DNA from: Azorinus chamasolen
Taxonomy: Eukaryota > Mollusca > Bivalvia > Cardiida > Solecurtidae
DNA: 64,000 nucleotides
NCBI GenBank assembly: GCA_963576725.1
Contig: OY755240.1
Coordinates: 32,492,620 to 32,556,619, forward strand
Reading direction: 5' to 3'
Of this stretch, positions 9,501-18,999 are shown one piece after another (position 1 is the first letter of the stretch; the number at the start of each line of letters is the position of its first letter). The notes beneath the pieces are model-generated. The model ran no database searches, had not been told where the DNA came from, and was given only the letters and a program-made list of their open reading frames with translations. The translations under genes were made by a program, and so were the position numbers.

Positions 9501-11890
9501 AGAAATCTCGCTTCACCTTTAGCCTGTTGTAAAAGCTACCTTAACCTTTAGCCTGTTTCCCTGTTCAATATTCATGTGACAAATAATGACGTCATGGATA
9601 TTTATCAGCTGATTTTTTATAATGGCATATGTAAACAGGATATCTTGTTTTTAGTAGAAATCGAAGTGTCAGATTTATTATACACAGCAGAACCTAATCA
9701 GACGGCTCCTATAGGGCCGTCTGATCTGGGTCTACTCTGTTTGCAAGTGCGTGAAAATGCGTTTATATGAAGGAAAGGGCGAACTAACCATTGTACCGCT
9801 AACTGCGACCTGCCTCGCGCATTTGTAAACAGTTTGGATCCAGATGAGACGCCGAAATTTATTTTATGACAAATGGTCAGCTTAACCCTTTACTCCATAA
9901 TATTTATACACCTTTCTATGCAGTTGCAAACAGAGTAGACCCAGATCTGACGGCTCCTATATGAGCCGTCTGATCAGGATCTGCTTTGTTTGCTTACGAA
10001 ATAATATATTCAATGAACATTTTTTGCTTTGGCAAAAACTCCATGTGTTAAAATGCCATTTTAAGAATTAATCTAATCAATATTCACGATGTCATCATTT
10101 CTTACATGAATATTCATGTATTAAATATTTGATTGAATCTGAAAAAGTCAAAATTGCACAGATCCAAATTTGAGAAGTGCGGGGCACGAGTCACTAGTGT
10201 CCATCGCAAACAGTTTAGACCCAGATGAGACGGCTCCTAGAGGGACCCTATCATCAGGATCAGCACTGCTTGTCATGTTACACTTTTTCTCTAGAAAAAT
10301 CCCTAAATATTCACCATAAACTTGACCTGTTTTTATTTTTTGTTGCAGAGATCGAGGCCCTGTACAGATATCGTGACAGCAAGTACTACTCGGAGGCAGT
10401 GACACCCGAACATAAGACACCAGGATCAGTCAGGCAATCTCAGGGGTCGCGGGCAAGCAGTCACAAATCTTCACAGAAATCAAACACTTATCACAGTCGA
10501 ACCAGAAGTGCACCCATTCGAACAACTTATAAACCACCGCCAAAGCTGAATCTTCCAACGCCGCAACAATGTTGGTCTACGCATGTTCCGGAAACGGAAA
10601 TTACTGTTATGACCCCTTCTCCTGCACCCCCTGTGCCGCCAACACCCCCGGCATCAGTGCAAAGGTCTCCTCCAGCATCTGTTCAACGATCGATAACTCC
10701 ACAGGCAGTTCAGTTTGCCGCAGATATGCCTGTACATTCTGGACACCCAGACAGAGCTGCTGAAAAGGTAATCCGTATACAAAGTGCAAAAATGAGGCGC
10801 GAGTCGCCTCCTATACCACAAAGGCCTGTCCATTCTGCGGGGCCTGTTCGACCATCTCCTTCTCCTGCCCCTGTCCAAGGTCACCAGATAGTCTGGGGTT
10901 ATCCCCAGGCACCGTCCCCGGCTCACACCCCTGAGATGTACTTGTCTTCAAGGCCACCTTCGGGAAGAGCTTCGGCTCAGCGATCAACAGCTCCGTCTTA
11001 TGATGATGCACCATGCTCCAAACGGTCACCGTCCGTCCAAAGTGCAACAGGTCGACCGCCATCAGGCAAAAAGACCCCATTGCGACCAAAGGCACCGTCT
11101 CCCTGTAAGATGGACCAGTACCCAGAGGTGGACATGGATATGTACCGATCAGATACGCCAGAGTACGAGGCCGAGACCAAGAGACATGGCTGGATGATGG
11201 AGGTCCATGGCGATCCCTTCAAAATGAAGTAAGTGTTTAGCAACCAATACACACACAGTGCATCGCACATTTACTTTACCATTTTCTATTTTAAAAAATA
11301 TCGCATTTTATGATAGTTTGTTAAAAACGTTATTGAATTCCATCCAATATAACAACTATGTAATAATACCACCCATTAAAAGGTTTATTAGTTTAGCAGA
11401 AAGTAATGCCTTTAACCAATATTCGACAACTGATGTGTCCGTTTCTGCCATGGCCAAAACTTCACTAGCTAATATGTCATTATAAATATTAATCTCATTA
11501 GGCCCTACTATTAATAGTGCCATTAATTCTTACAGATACATTATATTGAAAACAGAAGACATTATCAGTAAAGGGTGATCTTTAATTGAAGAAACATTTT
11601 GTCTATTCGAGGAATTTTAAACTTAACTTACCTTCGTTTTATGTTTCAGGAAAATTTCAAAACGTCTACCGTACACAGTAAAAGTGCCCGAGCCGGAAGT
11701 AGAAAGAGATCCGCCAAAAATACACATGGAAAACATTGAGACATTTTTCTTGAACACTATACCTCGCCGACCGATGGCTTTTGCCATCGACAAGGAATGG
11801 ATTTCGGAAACTATACACAAAAAGAGAATGGAGATGCAGTCGAAACATGGCCTGAATTACAGATATAAGAACTTTAGTTTCGTTTACTAA
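3467..11890 (+). CDS. Unrecognised proline/serine-rich protein, 4 coding exons (about 420 aa)
   Basis: Joined coding exons are 3467-3507, 7033-7133, 10349-11228 and 11650-11890. Each intron begins GT and ends AG, and the split codons agree at all three junctions (2+1, 1+2 and 2+1 bases). The predicted protein has a short basic N-terminus, a conserved-looking tyrosine-rich block (residues about 20-60, including GWYPSAKNVYEERR and ALYRYRDSKYY), a long low-complexity Pro/Ser/Gln region (about 65-310) with repeated PPASVQRS and PSPAP motifs, an acidic patch near 315-325 and a more ordered C-terminal block (about 325-420) ending NYRYKNFSFVY. I see no signal peptide, membrane segment or enzyme motif. 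The two ordered ends around a disordered middle suggest a structural or scaffold protein, but I do not recognise the family. The 5' UTR is not defined. Confidence is high for exons 2-4 and moderate for exon 1. Confidence 0.75.
3581..3847 (+). mobile_element. PB-B MITE (TTAA type)
   Basis: Ends are TTAGCCCATTCCCTCA and GGGAATGGGTTAA. Inside are the family words GGAGCAATTATTAGAGAAAA and a degenerate hairpin core. It lies in intron 1 of gene 1. From 3848 to 4130 nothing is recognised. Confidence 0.75.
4130..4914. mobile_element. PB-A MITE fragments
   Basis: Fragments with GCAAACACAGTAGACCCTGA, CAAACAGAGTATACCC and finally GAAGTAAAGGGTTAA (4900-4914) show two or three overlapping decayed copies. 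Boundaries are not resolved. A T-run lies at 4252-4267. Confidence 0.45.
5341..5513. repeat. Long hairpin, arms about 75 bp
   Basis: The left arm starts GTGTAGACCCAGATTAG and the right arm ends GTGTCTACAC. The arms meet at an AGCAGAGGGTATACATCTGC loop. It abuts the 38-bp array on its right. Confidence 0.8.
5513..6035. repeat. Tandem repeat, 38 bp unit, 14 copies
   Basis: Each unit reads CTGTACAGTAAAACTGG and TACCCCTTATCTACAGAACA. Starts at 5513, 5551 and so on to 6007 give an exact 38-bp period. Variants are limited to GTACCCC/GTAACCC and TACAG/TGCAG, so homogenisation is recent. CAGTAAAAC resembles the TA-D terminus. Confidence 0.95.
6514..6719. mobile_element. TA-D MITE inserted in a PB-A copy
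   Basis: CAAACCTCATTAAACCGGA at the left pairs with CCGGTTTAGAGAGGTTTTAC at the right. The core CAGCTTAATGCAGGGTGAAA repeats inverted as TTTCACCCTGCATTAAG. It follows a PB-A left half (about 6355-6515) and interrupts its hairpin. Confidence 0.7.
6804..6974. mobile_element. CAGAG-ended palindromic element, copy 1
   Basis: Ends are CAGAGGTCCAGATAAG and TTGTTGCTCTG. The centre is a hairpin of CTAACCCTATGCTGTGACCA and its complement. Decayed 8-bp-like flanks (GGACA...) suggest a hAT-type MITE. It lies just upstream of gene 1 exon 2. Confidence 0.6.
7033..7133 (+). CDS. Gene 1 coding exon 2
   Basis: The exon is preceded by TTTCTCTGTTTCAG and followed by GTAAGC. Only one frame is open across it, encoding IRGGVRMKEHTYGWYPSAKN and continuing to ALTPY. 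It ends with one base of a codon that is completed as Gln by exon 3. It lies between two copies of the palindromic CAGAG-ended repeat. Confidence 0.8.
7366..7774. mobile_element. PB-A MITE carrying a nested CAGAG element
   Basis: The outer copy runs from CACTTTACTCCATGAATGTTC to GTACATGGTTAA. It is split at 7394-7586 by a CAGAGCAACAGATAA...ATCTAGATCTCTG palindrome whose arms (TTTCTCCACCAAACCCTATG) are perfect for about 45 bp. The outer sequence resumes as ATATTCATATT. Confidence 0.7.
8084..8286. mobile_element. TA-D MITE, full length
   Basis: TA flanks each end. The termini are CAGTAAAACCTCTCTATAAC and the complement of GTTATAGAGTGGTTTATTG. The core CAAGGTGAAAGTAAAACAGA forms a perfect hairpin around CGCTCCTATAGGAGCG. 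Confidence 0.88.
8405..8990. repeat. Hairpin fragments of the GTTTGGATCC and GTAGATCC types
   Basis: Three partial hairpins (about 8405-8475, 8660-8735, 8925-8985) carry CAGATCAGGGGCTCC, GTTTGGATCCTGAT and similar words. A short G-rich stretch is at 8996-9025. No gene is seen. Confidence 0.5.
9145..9349. mobile_element. TA-D MITE
   Basis: The right end GAGAGGTTTTACTG is followed by TA; the left end is decayed (TACAACGACCACTAAATTG). The core is nearly identical to the copy at 8084, including CGCTCCTATAGGAGC. Confidence 0.8.
9541..9782 (+). mobile_element. PB-A MITE
   Basis: TTAACC at the left, TTCAATATTCATGTGACAAA, TTTTTATAATGGCATATG, then the hairpin CAGACGGCTCCTATAGGGCC and GAAGGAAAGGG at the right. 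Confidence 0.75.
9882..10124 (-). mobile_element. PB-A MITE, inverted
   Basis: It starts TTAACCCTTTACTCCATAAT and ends ATGAATATTCATGTATTAA, with an intact hairpin on GACGGCTCCTATATGAGCCG. It lies in intron 2 of gene 1, about 230 bp before exon 3. Confidence 0.8.
10205..10348 (+). repeat. Repeat that runs into the gene 1 exon 3 acceptor
   Basis: CGCAAACAGTTTAGACCC through AAAAATCCCTAAATATTCAC and TTGACCTGTTT is closely matched at about 22950-23070. The shared stretch ends next to the polypyrimidine tract of exon 3. Confidence 0.6.
10349..11228 (+). CDS. Gene 1 coding exon 3 (large, proline-rich)
   Basis: The acceptor is TTTTTTGTTGCAG and the donor is GTAAGT at 11229. The exon encodes 292 full codons, beginning IEALYRYRDSKYYSEAV and running through a Pro/Ser/Gln-rich stretch to HGDPFKM. 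The sequence just before the acceptor is shared with a repeat found again near 22.95-23.08 kb, so the splice site may be repeat-derived. The reading frame stays open upstream of the acceptor, but that part is repeat sequence and is not taken as coding. Confidence 0.9.
11650..11890 (+). CDS. Gene 1 terminal coding exon 4
   Basis: The acceptor is TTTTATGTTTCAG. One base completes the Lys codon begun in exon 3, followed by 79 codons and TAA at 11888-11890. The C-terminal block carries SKRLPYTVKVPEPEVERDPP and IETFFLNTIPRRPMAFAIDK, and ends in a Tyr/Phe-rich tail. Codon use and the lack of low complexity suggest a conserved domain. Confidence 0.88.
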
Positions 11891-12090
11891 AGGGACTTCC
11901 GGTGAATGCCAACGCAATATGGATGCACTTCCGGTTGCTGATATTTGTGTAAATATTATTAGATTTTATACAAACAGAATGTTCCGCGTTACAAGCAAAT
12001 GGAGTTTACATAGACATGTCATACATTAGAGATATTCCTACTTGCATGAGATATGGCTAATGGCGAAACTGTGGGATGATCTATTACACG

Positions 12091-12319
12091 TTAACCCATT
12101 ACCTCATAGGCTATTTTTAGATCCAACCGCTTTGAAAAAATCTAACGAAAAGGAGCATTAACTAGAGAAAAGGAATTTTTTAGAATTTTGTAGTTTGAAA
12201 CCATTGTGATAAATAGAGCATTTGCTCCTATAGGAGCAAATGCTCTATTTATCACAATGGTTTCACAAAGTGATTTTTACAGAGTCGTCAAAAGTCGTCA
12301 ATATCAGGGAATGGGTTAA
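12091..12319 (+). mobile_element. PB-B MITE, full length
   Basis: TTAA is at both ends, with CCCATTACCTCATAGG and ATCAGGGAATGGG inside them. The core GAAACCATTGTGATAAATAG is a perfect hairpin around TTTGCTCCTATAGGAGCAAA. Confidence 0.92.
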
Positions 12320-12888
12320 TCGATGTTTTTAGTCAATTGGTCCTAAATGCTACATAAGTGGCGTCATAGCCGCTGTGAGGTGATCACTACACATGGCCAC
12401 TGCGGCACTGTGGATCAATATCAGCCGCCACATTTCCAATGCAGTGTCTGGTCAGGATATATACTGTTTGCAAGTCCAATTAACATAGTGACATAGTAAA
12501 GCAGACTTTTGACGGGATTATAGTGTGGCTCTTCATCAAACACTGCGTTCTGACTCGGTTGCTGATTTTGATCTAGACTGTTTGCAAATTGTCGAGTACC
12601 TCATTCCCCCCATGAGACGGATAACACAATATTGCCTGTTATAGAAGGACAATATGATGTAGTAGTGTGTCAGTTTGTACTGCATCTCAGTATTTCTTAA
12701 TTTCAGCCATTTTGATGACCACGTCCTTAGTTCACCGATAACATTAGACATATCCCAAATTCACACTTTCATGTATTTATCTAGATCATTCTACAATTCA
12801 AGCTTTTCGTAAAAGGTACAATAATCCCTTTATTTATTTCGGAATCATCTTCCCTAACCAACGTTTCGTTATATCAAATATTCAAGTA

Positions 12889-13034
12889 AACCTCGCTGGT
12901 CCGAACTTGTAGTGAAGAAGAACTGAGAACTTACTAGGCCGGTGGCGCTTAATGCAGGGTGAAGTATGTGCCTGCATTAAGCTGCCAACTGTCTTAAAGG
13001 CTACTTCGAGTGACCGGGTTAGTGAGATTTTACG
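12889..13034. mobile_element. TA-D MITE, decayed
   Basis: GGTGGCGCTTAATGCAGGGTG and CCTGCATTAAGCTGCCA keep the family core; the hairpin centre is deleted. The right end reads GTGAGATTTTACG. Confidence 0.5.
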
Positions 13035-13051
13035 TATTTTTACAAACAATA

Positions 13052-13317
13052 TTAACCCTTTACTCCATGAATATTAATGTAAAAAACAATGACTTTTGAT
13101 TGTACATGTTTTGACTGACGTTTTATATTTGTATTATGAACAAGGTTTTTTTTATCTGGACAGAGACTGTACAATCGGATACGTAAACAAAATGTATATA
13201 CTATTTCAGAAGCAAACAAAGCAGACCCTGATAAAACGGCTCTTACAGGAACCGTCTGATCTGAGTCTACTCTGATTGTAAAACCGTAGAAAGGCATAAT
13301 TATGGAGTAAAGGGTTA
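13052..13317 (+). mobile_element. PB-A MITE
   Basis: TTAACCCTTTACTCCATGAA at the left and GGAGTAAAGGGTTA at the right. The hairpin is CAGACCCTGATAAAACGGCT and its complement. Confidence 0.85.
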
Positions 13318-13448
13318 CAAGCATGTCCATTGAACAAACATTGTGTGATTTCTATGCTCAGGTTCCAACTCCATTAGAGATGCTAGAACACTGCCTGACT
13401 CTATACGATGTATTCACACTTTCTGCATGTAGTTCCTTTGTTCATGCC

Positions 13449-13695
13449 TTAACCCTTTACTCATGAATATTCATGTAACAAATAATGGCATCATGAATAT
13501 TGATTACAATAATTAGTATAATTGTCATAATAGCATATGGACACATGACTTTTTGGTCTTGGCAGAAACTGTAGAATTCTATCCATAATATATCGTAGGC
13601 AGATAGAGCAGACCCTGATCAGACGGCTTCTACAGGAGCCGTCTGATCTGGGTCTTCTTCGTTTGCAAAGGTGTATTTATGGAGTAAAGGGTTAA
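13449..13695 (+). mobile_element. PB-A MITE, reference copy
   Basis: An intact TTAA is at both ends, with CCCTTTACTCATGAATATTC and ATGGAGTAAAGGG. Internal words are ATAATGGCATCATGAATATT and GGCAGAAACTGTAGAATTC, then the hairpin GATCAGACGGCTTC. Confidence 0.9.
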
Positions 13696-13957
13696 GATCT
13701 ACATTGGGTCATATTCTTTTTGGCATGTCTGTCTGTCTGCTTGTTGGTCCATCTGAAAAACTTTAACCGTGACCATCACTTGTGACATTTTATAGATAGA
13801 GACTTCATACTTAGCATGTAAACTTGTACCATGGTGTGTTTTCTGAATTTGTTCACGAAGTGCTTCAGGTTAGAACAAGTTGTTAAACGGAAGACAATGT
13901 TAATTGATGGTTTAATGTTGGTCGGGGTCACTGTTTTCTGACGAGGGTGGAATGGAC

Positions 13958-14207
13958 TTATTTACGCTTTACTCCATACACGCATTTCTACGCCTTTGCA
14001 AACAGATAATACCCCGATCAGACGGCGCCTATAGGAGCCATCTGATCAGGGTCTGCTCTCTTTGCTTATGATAGAATATAGATATGATTCTACAGTTTCT
14101 ACTATGGCCTACAATTCCAGTATACATATGTCATTAAAACATTAATTTGTATTAATATTCATGATGTCATTATTTGTTACGTGAATATTCATAGAGTAAA
14201 GGGTTAA
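13958..14207 (-). mobile_element. PB-A MITE, inverted
   Basis: The right end GAATATTCATAGAGTAAAGG ends in GTTAA. The hairpin reads CAGACGGCGCCTATAGGAGC. The left TTAA is decayed. Confidence 0.75.
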
Positions 14208-14221
14208 ATGCCTATCATATA

Positions 14222-14612
14222 CAGTATAACCTCTCAATAACGACCACTTAACGGATACACATGGACATCTTTAAGAGCTGGTGGCTACTTAACCATTTCC
14301 CTGTTCTGTGTTTATTCCAAATGTCAATACCTTCTGTATATTCATGGACAAAAAAGAAATATGGAAGGTGGAGTATTGTAGCCATTTTAAAAACTAAAGA
14401 AACATACATGTATCTTTCAAATCCACTAGCAAACAGAGTAGACCCTGATCAGACGGCTCCTATGTGAGCCGTCTGTTCTGGGTCTACTCTATTTGCAAAT
14501 GCGTGAAAACACGTTTATATGAGGGAAAGGGTTAACAAAGAACGAAAGAATTGCAGTAAACTCCTAGAGATGCTTTCTGCATAACGTTCGTCCTGCATGA
14601 CTCGTACGACAC
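14222..14612. mobile_element. TA-D MITE split by a PB-A insertion
   Basis: TACAGTATAACCTCTCAATA begins the outer element. At its GGTGGCTACTTAA motif a PB-A copy (14289-14535) is inserted with TTAA on both sides. Beyond it the outer core resumes (AACGAAAG, CTTTCTGCATAACG). Confidence 0.8.
14289..14535 (+). mobile_element. PB-A MITE, nested, CCCTGTTC subtype
   Basis: It has TTAA at both ends. This subtype has CATTTCCCTGTTCTGTG, GTAGCCATTTTAAAAACTAA and a right end with GTGAAAACACGTTTATATGA. Other subtype copies are at 26281, 48659 and 60534. Confidence 0.88.
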
Positions 14613-14617
14613 CACAC

Positions 14618-14849
14618 GCCCTTTCCCTGTTGCATATTCATGTAAGAAAAAATGGCATCATGGATATTTATTAGCTGAGTTTTACAATGGCATTTTACAC
14701 AAGATAATTTCGTATTGGTAGAACAAATAGAGTCAGATCTATTAAAATGTCATATGCAAACATAGCAGTCTCTGACCAGACTGCTGCTAGAGGAGTCGTC
14801 TGATCTGGGTATACTCTGTTTGCAAAGTTTATATGAAGGAAAGTGTTAA
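14618..14849 (+). mobile_element. PB-A MITE
   Basis: CCCTTTCCCTGTTGCATATT at the left and ATGAAGGAAAGTGTTAA at the right enclose a partly decayed hairpin (GACTGCTGCTAGAGGAGTCG). Confidence 0.75.
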
Positions 14850-15034
14850 ACGCCCAGAATTAGACTTCCTTAGAATTATCGTTATAGGGAAGTTGCATCG
14901 TAATGCCCAAATAATCCACCTATAGAGTGAAGATTTGCATATTTTTAGATGTGTTAAGTTTTATGAATACCTTTGTTTGTATGTTACAAAACCGTCTACC
15001 CTCATCATCCTTAGTGCTCGGACAGACAAGCTTA

Positions 15035-15105
15035 GGCAACCAATGCAGACCCAGACCAAACGACTCTCGGAGGAGTCGTTTGATCAGGGTCTACACTGTT
15101 TGTTA
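15035..15105. repeat. Hairpin, CAAACGACTC type
   Basis: GCAGACCCAGACCAAACGAC pairs with GTCGTTTGATCAGGGTCT. Similar hairpins lie at 28600-28672 and 28882-28953. Confidence 0.6.
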
Positions 15106-15404
15106 CAGTGTCAGTCTAATTGTAAGTCGATGCAATTTAGACTACTTCCGATTGTAACAAGATCCTGAGAAAGTGTTGACCGGTGCAACAAAATGAAATA
15201 CATGTATTCAGCTTTACAAAGTGGTGGAGAGGGGAGATAGTGTGTCCGAATACTGAGGATAATTAAGGTATATGTTTGTTAGTCATTACTAATCATATGC
15301 AATGGTAGAATGTTTCTATCGCTATCAGTGGTGTAAGTGCACACATATATACGTGTAATGTTCGTTATTTCTAGATAAAAGTTCACAACATTTTCCAAGC
15401 TATA

Positions 15405-15946
15405 CAGTTTAACTTCGATACCTCGAACTTCAAGAGACTACAGTAGAATCCCGCTAATGCGACCACTTAATGCGACCACTTAATGCGACCACTTAAACAA
15501 ACATGGCTGTTTTCATAAGCAGGTGGTTGCTTAATGCAGGACGAAAGTTATGCAGAAAGCTCCTATAGGAGCTTTCTGCATAACTTTCGTCCTGCATTAA
15601 GCAACCACCTGCCCTTGCCACTGTGAATTATGCCCCTTTTTGGTGGTCGCATTAGTGGGGTTTTACTGTATACATAATACTCCGAGATAACAGACTGAGA
15701 GGTTCGAGTTATACGATTTCTAACCTGAACAATTTCTGAAGTGCATTGCTTAATGTAGGTCTAACGTAATGCTGAAAGTTCCTGTATGAAATTTAAGCAT
15801 AACTTTCAATCGGCATTAAGCTATCACATGTGTTTCTAGATATGCGTAGTCTGTATGTAAACTGTGGAAGTTCTAGATATGCGTAGTCTGTATGTGAACT
15901 TTGGAAGGACTAAACAATCCGAGTACGAGATATCGAAGTTAAGCTG
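15405..15946. mobile_element. Tc1/mariner-like MITE with nested TA-D copy
   Basis: The outer termini are CAGTTTAACTTCGATACCTC and, inverted, CAGCTTAACTTCGATATCTC, with TA before the left end. A full TA-D MITE (15441-15668) interrupts it after GAACTTCAAGAGAC. A second decayed TA-D-like core is at about 15735-15832. Confidence 0.7.
15441..15668. mobile_element. TA-D MITE, full length, nested
   Basis: It has TA on both sides. The ends are CAGTAGAATCCCGCTAATGC and the complement of GTGGGGTTTTACTG. The left arm carries three copies of AATGCGACCACTT. The hairpin centre is AAAGCTCCTATAGGAGCTTT. Confidence 0.9.
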
Positions 15947-16351
15947 AATTATCTCAACATTACTATAGTCCATTATCCTGCTGAACAAAGTAATCTGTTC
16001 AAACTCTGTTAACTTTTATTCAAGCTTTTGAGAAACTATTGAGAATCTATCGAGGAACCATTGAGAAATTATTGACAAACATGTTGAATCCTTATGAGTA
16101 GCAAACGCGAGCCAGGTTTTTTTTTAAATATTTTATTTTTTAAGAAATACAGCCAGTCAGTTTGGTGAAATGTTAGTTATATACTGTATGTTATTTGTTA
16201 TGTTTTCATGAGCATCTTTCTACTCTATACCTATCATCACGGTTAGTTATTACTTATCTACTGACAGGGTTACTGATTTAGGGAAATACATTTATTAATA
16301 CATAACTGATTTTGTTATTGTATACGTGTACCACTTAATTTTTTATATCGC

Positions 16352-17030
16352 CTCGTCCCTGTTCCCGTTACAACGCAAATACCTGTGGTTTAAAGTCCCA
16401 GTTATAACGCAAATACCTGTGCTTCAAAGTCCCAGTTATAACGTAAATATGTGTACTTTAAAGTCCCAGTTATAATGCAGATATCCGTGCTTTAATGTCC
16501 CTGTTATAACGCAAATACATGTGCTTTAAAGTCCCAGTTATAACGCAAATATATGTACTTTAAAGTCCCAGTTATAACTCAAATATCTGTACTTTAAAGT
16601 CCCAGTTATAATGCAGATATCCGTGCTTTAATGTCCCAGTTATAAAGCAAATATCTGTGCTTTAAAGTCCCAGTTATAACGCAAATATATGTACTTTAAA
16701 GTCCCAGTTATAACTCAAATATCTGTACTTTAAAGTCCCAGTTATAATGCAGATATCCGTGCTTTAATGTCCCAGTTATAAAGCAAATATCTGTGCTTTA
16801 AAGTCCCAGTTATAACGCAAATATATGTACTTTAAAGTCCCAGTTATAACTCAAATATCTGTACTTTAAAGTCCCAGTTATAATGCAGATATCCGTGCTT
16901 TAATGTCCCAGTTATAAAGCAAATATCTGTGCTTTAAAGTCCCAGTTATAATGCAGATATCCGTGCATTAATGCCCCAGTTATAAAGCAAATATCTGTGC
17001 TTTAAAGTCCCAGTTATAACGCAAATATAG
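16352..17030. repeat. Tandem repeat, 34 bp unit, 136 bp higher-order period
   Basis: About 20 units of GTCCCAGTTATAACGCAAAT followed by ATCTGTGCTTTAAA. Four variant units (TATATGTAC, CTCAAATATCTG, TGCAGATATCCG, AAGCAAATATCTG) repeat in fixed order: the first recurs at 16531, 16667 and 16803, exactly 136 bp apart. Confidence 0.93.
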
Positions 17031-17171
17031 TAGGAATGCGCAACTGAGGTACAAACGAATAAGATACACAGAGGAAGACACGCTCGCTGCATATGTTCAG
17101 TATAAACTATAACCCTTTGTATGTGAGATACCTCAATCCTTTGATTTTCGGGGCACGCATGCACTGGTATT

Positions 17172-18042
17172 TGCAAACAGTGTATACACAGATAGGGATC
17201 CCGTATGAGTCCACTGATCAGAGTCTGCACCGTTTGTATACACAGATAGGGATCCCGTATGAGTCCACTGATCAGGGTCTGTACCGTTTTGTATAGAGGG
17301 ATCCCGTACGAGTCCACTGATCAGAGTCTGCACCGTTTTGTATACAGGGATCCCGTATGAGTCCACTGATCAGAGTCTGCACCGTTTTGTATACACAGAT
17401 AGGGATCCCGTATGAGTCCACTGATCAGGGTCTGCACTGTTTGTATACACAGATAGGGATCCCATACGAGTCCACTTATCAGGGTCTGCACCGTTTTGTA
17501 TATACAGATAGGGATCCCGTATGAGTCCACTGATCAGGGTCTGCACCGTTTTGTATACACAGATAGGGATCCCGTATGAGTCCACTGATCAGGGTCTGCA
17601 CTGTTTTGTATACACAGATAGGTATCCCGTATGAGTCCACTAATCAGGGTCTGCACTGTTTTGTATACACAGATAGGGATCCCATATGAGTCCACAGATC
17701 AGGGTCTGCACTGTTTGTATACACAGATAGAGCTCCCATATGAGTCCACTGATCAGGGTCTGCACTGTTTGTATACACAGATAGGGATCCCATATGAGTC
17801 CACAGATCAGGGTCTGCACTGTTTGTATACACAGATAGAGCTCCCATATGAGTCCACTGATCAGGGTCTGCACTGTTTGTATACACAGATAGGGATCCCA
17901 TACGAGTCCACTGATCAGGGTCTGCACCGTTTTGTATATACAGATAGGGATCCCGTATGAGTCCACTGATCAGGGTCTGCACTGTTTGTATACACAGATA
18001 GGGATCCCGTATGAGTCCACTGATCAGGGTCTGCACTGTTTG
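17172..18042. repeat. Tandem repeat, about 54 bp unit, 16 copies
   Basis: Each unit carries TATACACAGATAGGGATCCC, TGAGTCCACTGATCAGGG and TCTGCACTGTTT. The first unit starts TTTGCAAACAGTGTATACAC, like the arm of a GTAGACCC hairpin. A 108-bp dimer (GGGATCCC then GAGCTCCC) occurs twice at about 17670-17870. Confidence 0.93.
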
Positions 18043-18155
18043 TTATTCGAACTCCTCTAGCTAGTTTAAGCTTTTCATACTAAGTGGACTCTATAGTACA
18101 CTGATTGGCTATTCAGCTTTGAAAAATAGCATGAAAAGTGTTTACTAAAGGCTTA

Positions 18156-18318
18156 AAGTAACGGTATACACGCATACGTAACGGTATAAACGCATACGTA
18201 ACGGTATACACGCATACGTAACGGTATAAACGCATACGTAACGGTATACACGCATACGTAACGGTATACACGCATACGTAACGGTATACACGCATATGTA
18301 ATGGTATACACGCATAGG
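18156..18318. repeat. Tandem repeat, 20 bp unit, 8 copies
   Basis: The unit is GTAACGGTATACACGCATAC, alternating TATACACG and TATAAACG. A related but diverged array of TACGCATTTGTACGCTTTTA units lies at 18655-18785. Confidence 0.9.
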
Positions 18319-18446
18319 TACCTAAAGACTGAGCTTTTATATTTATATAAGCTGATGTTTTGTAATGATATATGAACACAAAAATGTTCTACTCTGGGTC
18401 TACTCTATTTGCAAATGCGTAGATAGGCATATTTTAGAGCAAAGGT

Positions 18447-18640
18447 TTAACCCATTCCCTGAAATTGACGACTTTTGACGACTCTGTAAAAGTCACTCTG
18501 TGAAACCATTGTGATAAATAGAGCATTTGCTCCTATAGGAGCAAATGCTCTATTTATCACAATGGTTTCAAACTACAAAATTCTAAAATTTTCCTTTTCA
18601 CTAGTTAATGCTCCTTTTCGGTAGATTTATTTAAAGATTA
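18447..18640 (-). mobile_element. PB-B MITE, truncated
   Basis: TTAACCCATTCCCTGAAATT begins it, and the hairpin TTTGCTCCTATAGGAGCAAA is perfect. It stops in TCGGTAGATTTATTTAAAG, before the far end. Confidence 0.8.
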
Positions 18641-18999
18641 ATTAGATACGCCTATATATGCCTTTGTACTTCTTTATACGCATGTGTACGCTTTCAAACG
18701 CATTTGTAGGCTTTTAAACGCATTTGTACGCTTTTATACGCATTTGTACGCCTTTAAACGCATTTATATGCATTTATACACCAAGGTTTGGAATAATGAA
18801 CATATGAGTGTACATTTTCTGCCATGAACAAACTTTCTTTCGTTTGTATGCCGTTATACAAACTAAACCTATGAATTTCCACGATATCACTATTTATTAC
18901 ATAAATATTAATGGAGTAAACGGCTAAATCAGTAAAACAGGTGGAAACAAAATTTTGATTATTAGGATAAATCTAACAAAGCCCTGTTATACATTAAAT

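Noticed and set aside
10225..10348. Upstream extension of the gene 1 exon 3 frame (MRRLLEGPYHQ...)
   Set aside because: This part is repeat sequence and a pyrimidine tract with CAG at 10346-10348; phase match to exon 2 supports splicing there.
12190..12262. Strong hairpins resembling intrinsic terminators or miRNA precursors
   Set aside because: They are the centres of multi-copy MITEs and recur with the full element; there is no sign of an independent RNA gene.
17321..18036. Frames on both strands of the 54-bp array
   Set aside because: 54 is a multiple of three, so an open unit stays open; both strands are open at once and the peptide is a pure repeat.
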